From assembly GCA_963662155.1 (NCBI GenBank), contig OY759274.1, positions 46,051,565 through 46,115,564 of the forward strand: a stretch of 64,000 nucleotides of DNA. Reading direction: 5' to 3'. The translations under genes were made by a program, and so were the position numbers. This stretch comes from Lamellibrachia columna. Its lineage: Eukaryota; Annelida; Polychaeta; Sabellida; Siboglinidae. Each line of letters starts with the position of its first letter. Within the stretch, counting starts at the first letter, position 1. This document shows positions 23,927 to 35,816 of the stretch, piece after piece. The notes beneath the pieces are model-generated. The model had not been told where the DNA came from, searched no databases, and saw only the letters and a list, made by a program, of their open reading frames with translations.

Positions 23927-26900
23927 GTAAGTTTTACCTAATTTCTGTGTTAAGAAAGTTGGTAAAATGGACAGTCAATTAATGCTTTGTTGACAGACCT
24001 ACGTTGTATGAACATCATCATCATCATAATTCTTTATTATATATTTTGTTTTATATTCTGGGGCTTCACTTATTTTCTTCTCCTTTTGTCATACATTTCA
24101 CACATTGGTGATAGCCAGGGTAGAATAAGTTGTGTTTTAGGCCAAATTTAGCCAATTGTTGTAAATTTCCTAATGATATTCACTTCAAGTTCAATGTAAA
24201 TTACTGCCACTTGTCAGCCTTCTAAAAAGGACTTCATTCATCTTTTAAAATGTCATGGCTTTTCAAAATGTCTTCTGTTTGCCTAAATATCCTACAACTT
24301 TATATTGTTGTGATTATTTGAATATTCCTTGTGGGAACAACACATGTTCATAAGTATCATGTCAAAATGTTGTATATTAGAAAGATATCTAGAGTTGTTA
24401 ACCAATAATTTTTTTTATAATTAATAAATATTATCAGTCAATTCAAGAAGTGTTTTAGGGTATGATAATCTATGATGTGACAATGTAACAATATCATGTC
24501 ATACATTACATAAACTTATGATAATCTATGATGTGACAATGTAACAATATCATGTCATACATTACATAAACTTATGATCATCTATGATGTGACAATGTAA
24601 CAATATCATGTCATACATTACATAAACTTACAGTTTACTATCCCTTCATTATCCTGTTGCAATTGTCAGTTTAGACATTGAATATGAACTCAATATGGGA
24701 CAACGGGGGGTATGACATCATGCCTTATCAGAAAGCATTGTGATTTTGACCATTTCTGACTACAGTCAAATCTCGTTTATCCGCACACTTTAGTTCTCAA
24801 GGATTTTGGCTGGATTAATGAAGAGTGCATATTGTTGAAGTAGTATAGTGTTTCAATATTGTTCACAAACAAAAGTATGCAGATCAGGGTTGAAAAAATC
24901 ATGATTTTTTTTATCCAAAAAATCAGATATTTTTTTAATTTAAATCGGATTTATTTATTTTTATTTTTTTCTGGCATATAGACATTTATATATAGATGTT
25001 TATATTTATAAACTCTTTCAAATGTGTTCTATTCAAATCGATTTGGGTACTTGTCTTAACAGAGGGTACTTGATTTTTGCTTATAAAAAAGACATTAGAC
25101 AATGTCCACAAGGCCTCACCCCCTGTAGTTGCATAATCTGTCTTGGAAAGGAAAGCATGTTGTGTGTCTGTGGCTATAGCAGTGCTAATTATTGTTTGCT
25201 GAGAGGATGTATTAGCACCTGTCCAGGGCTCTGTGTACTCTATGGGTCTCCAACCAGACTGCAAACTGGTATAGTATTAAACAATTGTCACGAAAACTGT
25301 CTCACTTGAGTCAACTACTGAATTGGTAACAACTAGCACAAGCTCTAAGTGGACTTTAACTCAGGGCTTCTGACTTGAAAAGATACTTCCTCTTGAAGAC
25401 AAGTTTGTGTGACTTCACTGCATTCAGAAAGGGAATAGCTCAAACATACACAATGTCATAAAATATTTTACTATCAGGCTCTCTTGTGACAATATAACTA
25501 CACAAGTGTGCGCACATTGTGCTTTTGTATTAAAAAACATACAAAACTTTGTTGATCTTGATGGTTGTAAACAATTATTTGTGTTAAATTCATATAAATG
25601 AGTGATTAAAAAATCCGGAAAAAAAAATTAATCATAAATCAATTATTATTATTTTTTTGGAGTGATTTAAATCATGATTTAAATCAATGATTTAAATCAA
25701 ATGATTTAAATCAAACAACCCTGATGCAGATTACCAAAGAAAATGGAATATTGAAGAACAGATGAACAAGACATGACTGTAAAAATTATATTGATTTACT
25801 GAGCATATACGTGTGATGTATGGAACATCTTTATTCATGACAATGTGTTATTCTTTACCAAAACAAGAAGTGTTGACCTGACAACAAATTAGGGAGCATT
25901 GATTATAATATCTCAATACTCAACAAGTTAACAAAATGGTGCACCCATAAATGCAGCTGATCATATATATATATGTGGTCCTCTATTGCAGGAGCATTTG
26001 GTGTTGACTTCTCGGTTGAAACTGATGACATCAAAGCCGGCGTCTGTAAAGTTGCTAAAGGCCTGTTGTCACACGGTGTCACCTCGTTCTGTCCGACAGT
26101 TGTCACCAGTCTGCCGGACAGCTATCGCAAGGTGAGCAGTTTCTAATAAACAAAATATACTGCAACAAACAAATTTCTACTTTGTATGCTATTTTCACAG
26201 CTCTGTAGAATGCTTAGTTTCCAAATTGAGGATTGTCTTGTTTTAGAATGATTTCGCAAAAAAATCAGTCCTATCTTGTAACCAGTACAATATGCTAGCT
26301 TTAGTTTGCGTGAAATCGTCAGAATTTGTTAAACTATTTTTTACAAAATCCGGTCAAAAAAGAAAAAAATTGTCTGGCTCTTTGTGCTACAACATAAAGC
26401 TATTCACTTTCACAAGTTACCCAATCTAGTGATCAAAGTCATTTGATGATTTTAATAAAAACAGACAGTTTTATTAAGCTGATTGCATATTTCAGATTCT
26501 GCCCCAGATTGAGAGAAGAAATGGGAGTATGGAGGGAGCAGGGGTGTTAGGTGACTACTATGTACTATTTGTAATCTGTGTCACCACTACTAAATTGTCA
26601 ATACTGTTTTTAAACATTCACACTACTAACATTTACACCATCGACGTACACTTTCATACATTTATTTATATTTTGTCTATAACTACTTCCTAATATCCAA
26701 CATTTTAATATTCACTTTTTGTACTAGTGGACGTCAAATTCAAGCTACTTAATAGAATATGCCGTTTAAAAAAAATCTGAAGAAACAATTTTTGCAAAAG
26801 ATCAATATGCCAATTCACTAAGAGTTACTTTATCTTTTCAATGCAAACAAATTATTAGAAAAATTGTTTTTGAGTGAAATACATACGATAATCGAACACT

Positions 26901-29900
26901 GACAACTGGTGCCACAAAATGAGGCACCGTCTTAAATTTGAGCAAAATACTCCGTTCGAAAAAAACATCACTGCGATAAGATGCAATGCGTTAAATGTAC
27001 AAATACCACAGATCTGTTCGTTAACTTTCCTGTGATGATTATTACAAATAGTTGCATACATTTTCATCTGATAAAGTTAAATGTGGCATATTTACATCAA
27101 GGCCACCAATGTCACCAATGTGGTGTGGTAGAACTGCCATCTAGCGATTATTGTCCCTATGAAATACCAAAATATGTTTAAAAAAACTGTTTGCATAATT
27201 TTTCTTTGAAGGAATTAACTTTGTTAGATGTTTACACTCCTAAGGACTGATATATCCAGCTATTAACATCTATAATCCAGTGAGAATCTCAAAATGGGTC
27301 GAATTTGATGCTGATGACTATAACAATTAGTGTTAACTTTTAACTATTTTAACTAGTACTTTAATGTTATATTTTTTATTTATTGTCAATATTATTTTAA
27401 AAGGTCAAACATCTTAATATATATTCCTTTATCTAAAATTTATGTAGATGTATTTTAATATTGTAATTTATCCTCTGAATGGCCACAATCGGCAGATTTA
27501 TGGCCCAGACAAATGCTGTATTAATAATTCCAGGTGTGCATCTAGAGGGGCCCTTCATTAGTCTACAGGAGAAGGGAGCTCACACATCTCAATACATCAC
27601 TGGCTTTGAACACGGCTTTGATGACCTCTTGACCACCTACGGCTCCTTGAACATGGTCAGCATCCTCACTCTTGCACCAGAACTTGGCAGTGCACTGGAC
27701 ATCATCCAAGCTCTGGTCAGCAAGGGGATCACAGTCTCTCTGGGTGAGCCAAAATGTTGACTAAAGACTGGTTTCTTTTGAGCTGCATTTTAATATATCT
27801 TACTGACGAACACTGCAGTTGACCTACTCATTTGTAATTTAATAATGATTATTTTCCGTAATCTTATTCATGTTAGTTTGCAATATTTTAAACCATATTA
27901 TTAATTTTTCATATGATATGAAGAACCACAAACAATCTTGGATCTGGCACTATATGAAATAAAAAATGTTTTATTAATAACATTTGTCATGCAGGCCATC
28001 AATTGTATTCCATCTTAAGAACTTGCAGGCTGGTAGGGGCGTACTACTTGAGACAGCCATTATATTTTTCAAGGTATAAGTTGCTGCTCATATCTTGATC
28101 TTTTCTTTTTTCAGGTCATTCGATGGCCAACCTGAGTGAGGGCGAGGCAGCCGTCAAGGCGGGAGCATCATTTATTACCCACCTGTTCAATGCAATGCTT
28201 CCGGTGAGCAATACTTACCCAAGCAAAATGACCCACAGAACAGGCTAACTACACTTGTTCTTGAGTGTTGTCTTACAAATCCCTCCTCGATTGATTTAGC
28301 CCATAGCGAATCAGGTTCATTGATGTTCATTTGTAATGTGAATAGTAATATGCACAGTCGGTTTAATAAAAATAGTGCATACTTGGTTAAAGTCATCAAA
28401 ATAATTTACTTTCATTGTTAGATCGGGTAATGTGCGGAAGTGGGAATAGCCTGTTGTAGTATGTAGAGCCTGACCACTTCTGCAATTTTTTGCCAAAAAT
28501 GTCAAAAATAATTTCATAGATTTTCCAATGACTTCATTAAAACAAATAACATACCCTGGTATTAGTACCAAAGAGCTAGCATGTTGTAGTGGATACTAGA
28601 TAAGTTAAATTGTTCGTCCAATGAATCCGAAACAAGGGGAGCATAAGATTTAATTGAAGTAACGACCTTTAAGACATTCATTGATGTTATTGTTTAGTTG
28701 GTCATATGTTGTAGTTTCACCACCGCGACCCACATCTGGTCGGGCTTCTCACAAGTGACCAGGTGATGTACACATACTGACCATTAGTCATAGGTGCCGA
28801 CCTTGAGTGGTGCACACCTGTAAGATGGGAAACAGAAATCCATAAGACCCACAAATGAATGTCATGACAGTTTGTGAAACTGTGGACATTGGGCAAGGTC
28901 TTGGAATTCTCTTAATCTAAACTGTTCAATATCTAGGAGTGTTCCAGCAGGCATCCCTTCTCCAAGCACCTGCCTTGTTTCTCTCCTTCACGTATGGAAC
29001 CTTTTATTACATTCATTCTTGGAGTTACTTCTGTTGTCCTTCAAATACTCTAATGGGAATATTATCATGCAGGATTTCAACAGCAAAGAAAACGATAATG
29101 TTTAGAGAGAGGAGTTGTATGTGAATAACAGTGTATAAATATATATATACCGTATTGTTCCCTGTAGAGGCACATTGCCTAATAGAATCCCACGCCCTTT
29201 TTAAGAAATGAAACGTGTTAACTTGTTATCTTTGTTTAAATATCAACGTGATCTTTGTTTACATTTTACCCTTGTCTCTAATGCATGGTGAAGGCAATAG
29301 CCTGTTTTGTATAGCACAATTGTGCATATGACTCATTATGATTTAATAAATCTTTAATTGTGTTGTGTTCATAACAACATCTTGAGTCATATCTAACATA
29401 GGTAGCAAAGAGTACAGATGAAAAATGGCAAGTAGCTATAAGAACCCACCCAAGTTTGACACTAAAACAACCCCGTACGAAACGTGGAAGAACGAGCTTG
29501 AAATATGGCTACTCGTTACCAGCAGACCTACCAGCAGACAAGCAAGCATTGGCAGTCTCTCTAACGTTGTCCGGAACGGCCAGAGAAGTAGTACTAGAGT
29601 TACTGGCTGCAAATTTGAACAAGAACCATGGTATGACCACATTAGTTGGTAAATTGGACAAACTTTTTTTTAAAGAAGCAAAAGGTTGTGCATATCAAGC
29701 GTATCAATTTTTTTTACAGTTTTTGCAAATCAGACGAAATGATTATGACAGACTACATTATTGAATTCGAGCAGAGGTACAGCAAGTCTAAGAGGTACAA
29801 AATTACTCTACCTGATGCAGTGTTGGCATTCAGATTATTGGACAATGTCAGTTTAACTGTCAAAGAGTAACAGTTGGCTTTAACAAGCTTCGGCAGATCT

Positions 29901-32900
29901 GACTTTTATGTCCATGAAATCGGTTCACAGGCGGATTTTTTTAGACAAAAATACATGCACACAAGGAGCTGAAGCTATTCAAGTGAAACAGGAGACTGTG
30001 TATGCAACACAACAGAAGACATTCAGTTACAAGTCACCGAATAGTACACTTTAAGGCACCAACCCTATCAACAAATTTGGAAAACGAACCAAGTGCATTA
30101 TATGAGTGTATTTCATTGGGCCAAGGATTGTCCTGACAGAACAGCTGGTGTTAAGATAAATGAAGATGTGATGGAGAATTTTAACATTACGCTATTTACA
30201 AGAGAGCATTAGTCGAATAATGAAATATTTGTTGTGGAATCATTAGGATTAGCTGTCATTGGCACTGCTTGCTGACGAACAGTTTGTGGAGAATTTTTTT
30301 TAAACCATTACGTGAATGGTTTAAACAACAGCAATTGTGTTTCCTCCTCGGCCAGCAAGAAAGGTTTCAAATTTGGTGATGGTAATGTTTTTCATTCATT
30401 CAAACGAGTTGTCATTCCGGCAAAGATAGGCAACACTGACTGCAACATTGACACTGAAGTTGTGAAATCTGACTGTTATTGTTACTCAGCAAAACATCCT
30501 TAAAGAGAGCAGGCATTGTGTTAGATCTGAAGAAGGACCAGGCAATGATGTTTAAGGAACCAGTTGAACTTGAATTCACATCAAACTATTGAATCAAGAC
30601 ATTCATTCTAAAGTTACCAAAGAAGAACTCTTAGCAGTGAGAGAGAACATGAGTTGGGCTGACAATCAGAAGATGGTGGTCATATTAGACAAACAGGTTG
30701 GTTATGTATCAGTTGATCGTTTAACGCGGCTGTTTAAAAGTGCTGGGACACCAGACACTGAGACCTTAGGGTTGCTACAAGTAGTTGTAGAAAAATTTGA
30801 AATTTGTGCTAAACACAGAAATCCCAGTTCCAAGCCTGTTGTTTGTCTTCCTCTAGCTACAGAATACAGTGGAACTGTTGCTGTAGATCTGCATGAACTG
30901 GAACATGGAGTGTGGTACTTACACATCATTGATTAATATACCAGATTCAGTGCAGGAAGCATAATGCAGACGAAAGTCTTCAGAATTTGTGAAGAAGTTC
31001 CTTCAATTCTGGATCTCTGTACATGGTGCGCCAAAACGTCTTGATTTATTTATTAAATCATTAAATCAAGACGTTTTGGCGCACCAATTTTAATAAATCT
31101 TCAATTGTGTTTGTAACACATCTTGATTCATATCTAACAAAACGATGCGGGGAAAAAAATTATATTTTCAGGAGTGGTGGTATCCAATTACCTTTACATA
31201 AACGTTTGCATCAGAACCAATCTATAAATTTGCATTTTAAAAGCAGCTACAATGATTAGACTCCTAGTTACAATGACGTCCAGACTAATGCGATTCGAAA
31301 ATAGTAACATGGAGATGAGCAGCCAAACGGTTATTGTTGAGACATTCGCCTTTCCAAAGGCAAAGCCAGCACCAGCAAAATGTGCTGCATAAACTAATAC
31401 TCAGCATTGCTTAATTAATTCAAAACTGCTTTCAGTTGTTTGTGGTTCCATAAATCCATGTGATGCACTTTCCATGAATCTTGATGTCCATAATGATGCG
31501 AGTGATTTCATCTTATCTTTGAGACAGCCTGAAAACAAACATGATGGTTATAAGAATTATAACAACTTAGTGTCCAAGTGGATGATAACAATAATTGTAT
31601 TTATCATAACATAGAATATGTTTAAATGGATTTTACATCGATGGCTACAAACAGAAGAAGCAACTGAGACATCAGTTACAGTACTTCCACTTCTTTGTTG
31701 TTACTAACATTAAAGCTTGTAAATTCAAATTTTTATTTTTTTATGAAAACAAATCACGGATCCTGAAAATTATGACGATTGCGACAGATTGTTTTCCTAG
31801 TTATCAATAAATTAACGTATAACCACATATCAATATCAAACATAAATTCATAGCATGCAGCAATTACACAAGAGCTCATAAAATTTACCAAGTAGGCAGA
31901 GCTTAACATGTAAACATCTACTGCGCATGACACGAGCCTGCCAACCTCCTCTAGTCACAGAACTAGTTATCAGTAATAAATGAAATCACTCATTCTTGCT
32001 ATTTTAAACTCACCTGTATTTAATATCCATTGTCTGCCTGCATGTGTTGACTATGGCACAATGAGGCAAACTCAAATTCTGAAGATTCTTGTCTTGAAAT
32101 AAAACTTGTTCAGCTCTTTGTTGGTGCATTTAACAATTTTTTCCTCTCCCTGTTTTTAAGAGTAGACAACTCTCAGTCTCCCACACTGGGACTGTGGCTG
32201 ACCCGTGCCTTGAATAAATGGTAATATATATATATATATATATGTTATTTATATTTATGTATGATTAATGTGATCTTGCATATTGCCTTCATCAGATTCC
32301 TGCTGGCAAGACTGTGTACTATGGCATAATCTCTGATGGTGTCCACACCCAGGCAGCAGCATTGAGGATTGCCCATCGCAGCCATCCAAAGGGTGGGTAG
32401 TCTGGCAAGGCAGGGCTGTTGTGAATGCGTTTCACTTTGTTGTTGACACTATAAGCCGTTGGTCCTGGTGTCTATGCCAGAGGAAGTAAAAGCAAACTTG
32501 TAACCTACTGTGAATTCAATCTCTCAACCACATGAGTCATGGCAGAAATGTCCATGACTCGGCTCCATTTATTCTAGTTATTCTGACAACTACCTCTACA
32601 TGATTGAATGAATGAGTGGGTTGTCAAGAGATTTCTGTGTTCAGGTTTGGTGTTGGTGACGGATGCGATTGCAGCCATGGGACTGGGGTACGGTGTACAT
32701 CGTCTGGGACACCAGACAATAGAGGTGCGGGACAATAAAGCTGTGATTGCAGGCACGGACAACCTGTGTGGCAGGTGAGATGTGGTTTATGGGTCTATTT
32801 AATTTGTCAGTTCATGGAGAATCCAGGGTGGTACCAATGGAATAGAACTGGAGAGGTGTAAAAAAAGATTATTATTATTATAGCACATATTTTATATGCT

Positions 32901-35816
32901 ATATTTGTTTATCAAAATAACATGTATATATTTGTAAAGTAATTCACATGTTAGTAATTGTAAGTGAAAAGAACTCATTTATAGTAGTATATGGTGAGAG
33001 AATGGACGAATAGTTTCCCATATGTGTGGTCACATGACAGATTTTCTCCACCTGCGACATGCCCTGCAGGCGGAGAGACCCAGAGCACCTGTTTTATTTG
33101 TCCTAGCGAAGTCCCCACCCTCTCTTCATGACAAATAGAATGGTTATTTCTGTCCACGGAGAGACCAGATAGGACAATATTGACCCTACAGCTGATGTCA
33201 GACTCTATAACTTGCACCTACATGGGCTCCCGATAAGCCAATAGCTTCATTGTCTTCCTGCCATCCGAGTGTTTTGCATTGAATGGCAATGGTGTTAACT
33301 TGTACATTGGTCAGTATTACACCTCTGTCCATACATTATCTTTAGTACACGTTCTCTATTTAAATATGTACATTGGTCAGTATTACACCTCTGTCCATAC
33401 ATTATCTTTAGTACACGTTCTCTATTTAAATATGTACATTGGTCAGTATTACACATCTGTCCATACATTATCTTTAGTACACGTTCTCTATTTAAATATG
33501 TACATTGGTCAGTATTACACATCTGTCCATACATTATCTTTAGTACACGTTCTCTATTTAAATATGTACATTGGTCAGTATTACACATCTGTCCATACAT
33601 TATCTTTAGTACACGTTCTCTATTTAAATATGTACATTGGTCAGTATTACACCTCTGTCCATACATTATCTTTAGTACACGTTCTCTATTTAAATATGTA
33701 CATTGGTCAGTATTACACCTCTGTCCATACATTATCTTTAGTACACGTTCTCTATTTAAATATGTACATTGGTCAGTATTACACCTCTGTCCATACATTA
33801 TCTTTAGTACACGTTCTCTATTTAAATATGTACATTGGTCAGTATTACACCTCTGTCCATACATTATCTTTAGTACACGTTCTCTATTTAAATATGTACA
33901 TTGGTCAGTATTACACCTCTGTCCATACATTATCTTTAGTACACGTTCTCTATTTAAATATGTACATTGGTCAGTATTACACCTCTGTCCATACATTATC
34001 TTTAGTACACGTTCTCTATTTAAATATGTACATTGGTCAGTATTACACCTCTGTCCATACATTATCTTTAGTACACGTTCTCTATTTAAATATGTACATT
34101 GGTCAGTATTACACCTCTGTCCATACATTATCTTTAGTACACGTTCTCTATTTAAATATGTACATTGGTCAGTATTACACATCTGTCCATACATTATCTT
34201 TAGTACACGTTCTCTATTTAAATATGTACATTGGTCAGTATTACACCTCTGTCCATACATTATCTTTAGTACACGTTCTCTATTTAAATATGTACATTGG
34301 TCAGTATTACACATCTGTCCATACATTATCTTTAGTACACGTTCTCTATTTAAATATGTACATTGGTCAGTATTACACATCTGTCCATACATTAACTTTA
34401 GTACACGTTCTCTATTTAAACATGTACATTGGTCAGTATTACACATCTGTCCATACATTATCTTTAGTACACGTTCTCTATTTAAACATGTACATTGGTC
34501 AGTATTACACATCTGTCCATACATTATCTTTAGTACACGTTCTCTATTTAAACATGTACATTGGTCAGTATTACACCTCTGTCCATACATTATCTTTAGT
34601 ACACGTTCTCTATTTAAACATGTACATTGGTCAGTATTACACCTCTGTCCATACATTATCTTTAGTACACGTTCTCTATTTAAATATGTACATTGGTCAG
34701 TATTACACCTCTGTCCATACATTATCTTTAGTACACGTTCTCTATTTAAATATGTACATTGGTCAGTATTACACCTCTGTCCATACATTATCTTTAGTAC
34801 ACGTTCTCTATTTAAATATGTACATTGGTCAGTATTACACCTCTGTCCATACATTATCTTTAGTACACGTTCTCTATATGCAATTTCACATTCAAAATAA
34901 ATTTTGGAATTCTCACACAAAAATACGGAATATGCAAGGTGTTCTAGGCTTCTTTTGACTGAAGAAGTGCTTTGTGTTGTGATGATCTAATTTGTAGGCA
35001 TGCAAAAAATTGCTAGAAGTTCAGAATGCAAAGATAAAGTAAAAAATGTAGGGCCTACTTAATTTATGACAAATGTATTTACTGGGTTTTACTCACACGC
35101 ATATAGCATAGGATGGTAATACGTAGTAATATTTTTCACTACTACTACTATCTAAAGTAGTTCCAATATGGCAAACGACTCTGTATGTAATACATATAAA
35201 ATGTGACTGGAATATTTTTCAAAAAAAAATCATTGTTTTAAATATATAATACGGATTAATGTCTAGGTACCTGATTGTTGTTTCAGCATCGCTACAATGA
35301 ACCAGTGCATACAATTCCTCTATGAAAACACAGGTAAAGGACATTTGTAATTAAATATTGCATCATGTTTTATATACTTAACTCTAAAATCAAGGCAAAT
35401 TTTTTCGTTTTACCCTGTATAGTGAGCAGACAGGATTCAATAGTAACAAACTTTACTTTAAAGATATCAATACGATGGCCATATCAGATTTTGTTGGCCA
35501 CCAAGGGTAACAAACGTAATGCAAAATTAATTTTGTTGTTTGTGCGATTTCATCATCAAATTTATTGACGAAGGACCTTTAAAACTAATAAAAGAATACA
35601 AATTTTTTCTCTACAGAGTGTGACAAAGTTGAGGCACTAGAGGCCGCCACGCTACACCCAGCCGAGCTACTGAATATCACGAAGCAGAAAGGAACGTTAG
35701 ATTACAACACAGACGCCGACTTTGTGATTCTGGACAGTAACAATCTGAGTCTTCGAAAGACGTACATTGCTGGTGAACTGGTCTGGACAAGTGAAGAAAC
35801 GTCAAATATATATTAA
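23716..35816 (+). CDS. AMDHD2: N-acetylglucosamine-6-phosphate deacetylase, ten exons
   Basis: This cytosolic amidohydrolase converts GlcNAc-6-phosphate to glucosamine-6-phosphate plus acetate in amino-sugar salvage. Exons are 23716-23926, 25992-26131, 26496-26550, 27534-27743, 28115-28203, 28715-28762, 32296-32392, 32645-32774, 35287-35333 and 35617-35816. Every junction is GT-AG and in phase, giving 1227 coding bases and 408 residues, against about 409 in human. Metal ligands are Glu140 (HLEGPF), His207 (GHS) and His228 (THLFNAM). The catalytic acid is Asp290 (LVTDAI). The barrel-entry motif [18 protein letters not shown] spans exons 1-2. The ATG at 23716 was chosen because it gives the family length. 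A TTG-started extension has no support. Introns are full of repeats but no exon is damaged, so I expect a functional gene. Confidence 0.96.
24461..24629. repeat. 56-bp tandem repeat, three copies, in AMDHD2 intron 1
   Basis: TATGATAATCTATGATGTGA, then CAATGTAACAATATCATGTC, then ATACATTACATAAACT repeats three times with one substitution (TATGATCATC in copy 3). Confidence 0.9.
24763..24787. mobile_element. Tigger/pogo-like terminus
   Basis: CAGTCAAATCTCGTTTATCC matches the well-known terminal inverted repeat style of Tigger/pogo elements. Only one end is clear. The hAT-like insertion at 24885 lies about 100 bases inside it. Confidence 0.5.
24885..25723. mobile_element. Non-autonomous hAT-like element with 8-bp target duplication
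   Basis: It begins CAGGGTTG and ends CAACCCTG and is flanked on both sides by an identical ATGCAGAT (24877-24884 and 25724-25731), the 8-bp target duplication of hAT transposons. Both ends are rich in GATTTAAATCA/ATGATT words, which form subterminal repeats (about 24895-24950 and 25665-25715). The 839-base interior has no transposase frame. It lies in AMDHD2 intron 1. Confidence 0.9.
25992..26131 (+). CDS. AMDHD2: AMDHD2 exon 2
   Basis: Residues 71-117, from [14 protein letters not shown] through [19 protein letters not shown]. Acceptor TATTGCAG, donor GTGAGC at 26132, phase 0. Confidence 0.95.
26221..26495. repeat. Dispersed repeat family in AMDHD2 intron 2
   Basis: It shares ordered words with 56281-56540 (ATTTCGCAAA/ATTTTGCAAA, CCTATCTTGTA, AATCCGGTCAAAA/AATCCAGTCAAAA, TGATCAAAG-CA). 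It shares them in reverse orientation with 28300-28570. Non-coding and unclassified. Confidence 0.55.
26496..26550 (+). CDS. AMDHD2: AMDHD2 exon 3
   Basis: Residues 118-135, [18 protein letters not shown]. Acceptor CATATTTCAG, donor GTGACT, phase 1. The intron that follows (26551-27533) shows no recognised element. Confidence 0.93.
27534..27743 (+). CDS. AMDHD2: AMDHD2 exon 4 with metal-ligand glutamate
   Basis: Residues 136-205. HLEGPF carries Glu140, and [15 protein letters not shown] and GITVSLG follow. Acceptor ATTCCAG, donor GTGAGC, phase 1. Confidence 0.95.
28115..28203 (+). CDS. AMDHD2: AMDHD2 exon 5 with both metal-ligand histidines
   Basis: Residues 206-235. [20 protein letters not shown] then [10 protein letters not shown] places His207 and His228 exactly 21 residues apart, as in the family. 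Donor GTGAGC, phase 0. Confidence 0.96.
28255..28610. repeat. Dispersed repeat in AMDHD2 intron 5
   Basis: The ends (ATTTAGCCCATAGCGAATC and GTAGTGGATACTAG) match 6955-7010. The middle is related in reverse complement to 26221-26495 and 56281-56590. Confidence 0.55.
28715..28762 (+). CDS. AMDHD2: AMDHD2 exon 6 (48-base micro-exon)
   Basis: Residues 236-251, [16 protein letters not shown]. This is the conserved substrate-loop sequence that follows THLFNAM in the family, so the gene would lack it if this exon were missed. Acceptor TTGTAG, donor GTGATG, phase 0 on both sides. It is too short to show as an ORF. Confidence 0.93.
29111..31139 (+). pseudogene. Decayed Ty1/copia-type LTR retrotransposon in AMDHD2 intron 6
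   Basis: A gag-like frame starts at ATG 29425 ([20 protein letters not shown] then [10 protein letters not shown]) and continues across frameshifts to about 29870. Aspartic-protease-like sequence follows at 30225-30580 ([12 protein letters not shown], then [19 protein letters not shown] and [15 protein letters not shown]). Integrase sequence occupies 30589-31045 (zinc-binding [18 protein letters not shown], then [18 protein letters not shown], a stop, and ISVHGAPKR in another frame). Protease running directly into integrase, with no reverse transcriptase between, is the copia order. LTR remnants end TATCTAACA at 29398 and 31139. GGTAGCAAAGAG after the left LTR resembles a copia primer-binding site. 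Stops and frameshifts show it is dead. Confidence 0.8.
31024..31086. repeat. Perfect 25-bp palindrome arms with 13-base loop
   Basis: 31024-31048 (starts TGGTGCGCCAAAACG) is exactly complementary to 31062-31086. The left arm is integrase coding sequence of the copia remnant (GAPKR). The right arm is an inverted duplicate placed directly before the 3' LTR fragment. Confidence 0.95.
31140..32295. other. Remainder of AMDHD2 intron 6
   Basis: AT-rich sequence with an AT dinucleotide run at about 32223-32243. No recognised element or exon. Confidence 0.35.
32296..32392 (+). CDS. AMDHD2: AMDHD2 exon 7
   Basis: Residues 252-283, [18 protein letters not shown] then [14 protein letters not shown]. 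The DGVHT motif lines the active site. Donor GTGGGT, phase 1. Confidence 0.95.
32440..32500 (+). mobile_element. SINE body fragment
   Basis: GACACTATAAGCCGTTGGTCC matches GACACTAAAAGCCGTTGGTCC at 6077-6097 in the tRNA-derived SINE. The tRNA head is missing here. Confidence 0.5.
32645..32774 (+). CDS. AMDHD2: AMDHD2 exon 8 with catalytic aspartate
   Basis: Residues 284-326. [16 protein letters not shown] carries Asp290. Then [20 protein letters not shown] and DNLCG. Acceptor TGTTCAG, donor GTGAGA, phase 2. Confidence 0.95.
32985..33292 (+). mobile_element. Dispersed repeat plus LINE 3' UTR tail in AMDHD2 intron 8
   Basis: 32995-33090 (GGACGAATAGTTT, TCACATGACAGATTTTCTCC, GCAGGCGGAGAGA) is shared with 9305-9380 and with the flanks of 41014-42015. 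33221-33292 (CCCGATAAGCCAATAGCTTC region) matches the 3' UTR of the LINE at 10330-11326, here on the plus strand. The 66-bp minisatellite starts a few bases later. Confidence 0.6.
33299..34878. repeat. 66-bp minisatellite, about 24 copies, in AMDHD2 intron 8
   Basis: The unit runs TACATTGGTCAGTATTACAC, CTCTGTCCATACATTATC, TTTAGTACACGTTCTC, TATTTAAATATG. Only three sites vary (ACC/ACA, AAAT/AAAC, TTATC/TTAAC). Because 66 is divisible by three and no unit has a stop in one frame on each strand, frames of 559 and 541 codons run through it in opposite directions. It lies wholly within an intron of a confidently built gene, so I do not call a protein. Confidence 0.97.
35287..35333 (+). CDS. AMDHD2: AMDHD2 exon 9
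   Basis: Residues 327-342, [22 protein letters not shown] matches the conserved SGSIAPM-type substrate loop. Acceptor TGTTTCAG, donor GTAAAG, phase 1. Confidence 0.92.
35617..35816 (+). CDS. AMDHD2: AMDHD2 terminal exon 10
   Basis: Residues 343-408, [20 protein letters not shown], then [16 protein letters not shown] and TYIAGELVW, ending at TAA 35814-35816. DADFVILD and the following strand complete the C-terminal beta-sandwich. Confidence 0.95.

Noticed and set aside
27479..27533. Extending AMDHD2 exon 4 upstream to an in-frame ATG
   Set aside because: The extra residues do not fit the family and the acceptor at 27533 gives exact phase with exon 3.
33279..34958. 559-codon plus-strand and 541-codon minus-strand frames
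   Set aside because: Both cross the same 66-bp minisatellite inside an AMDHD2 intron. Period divisible by three explains both.
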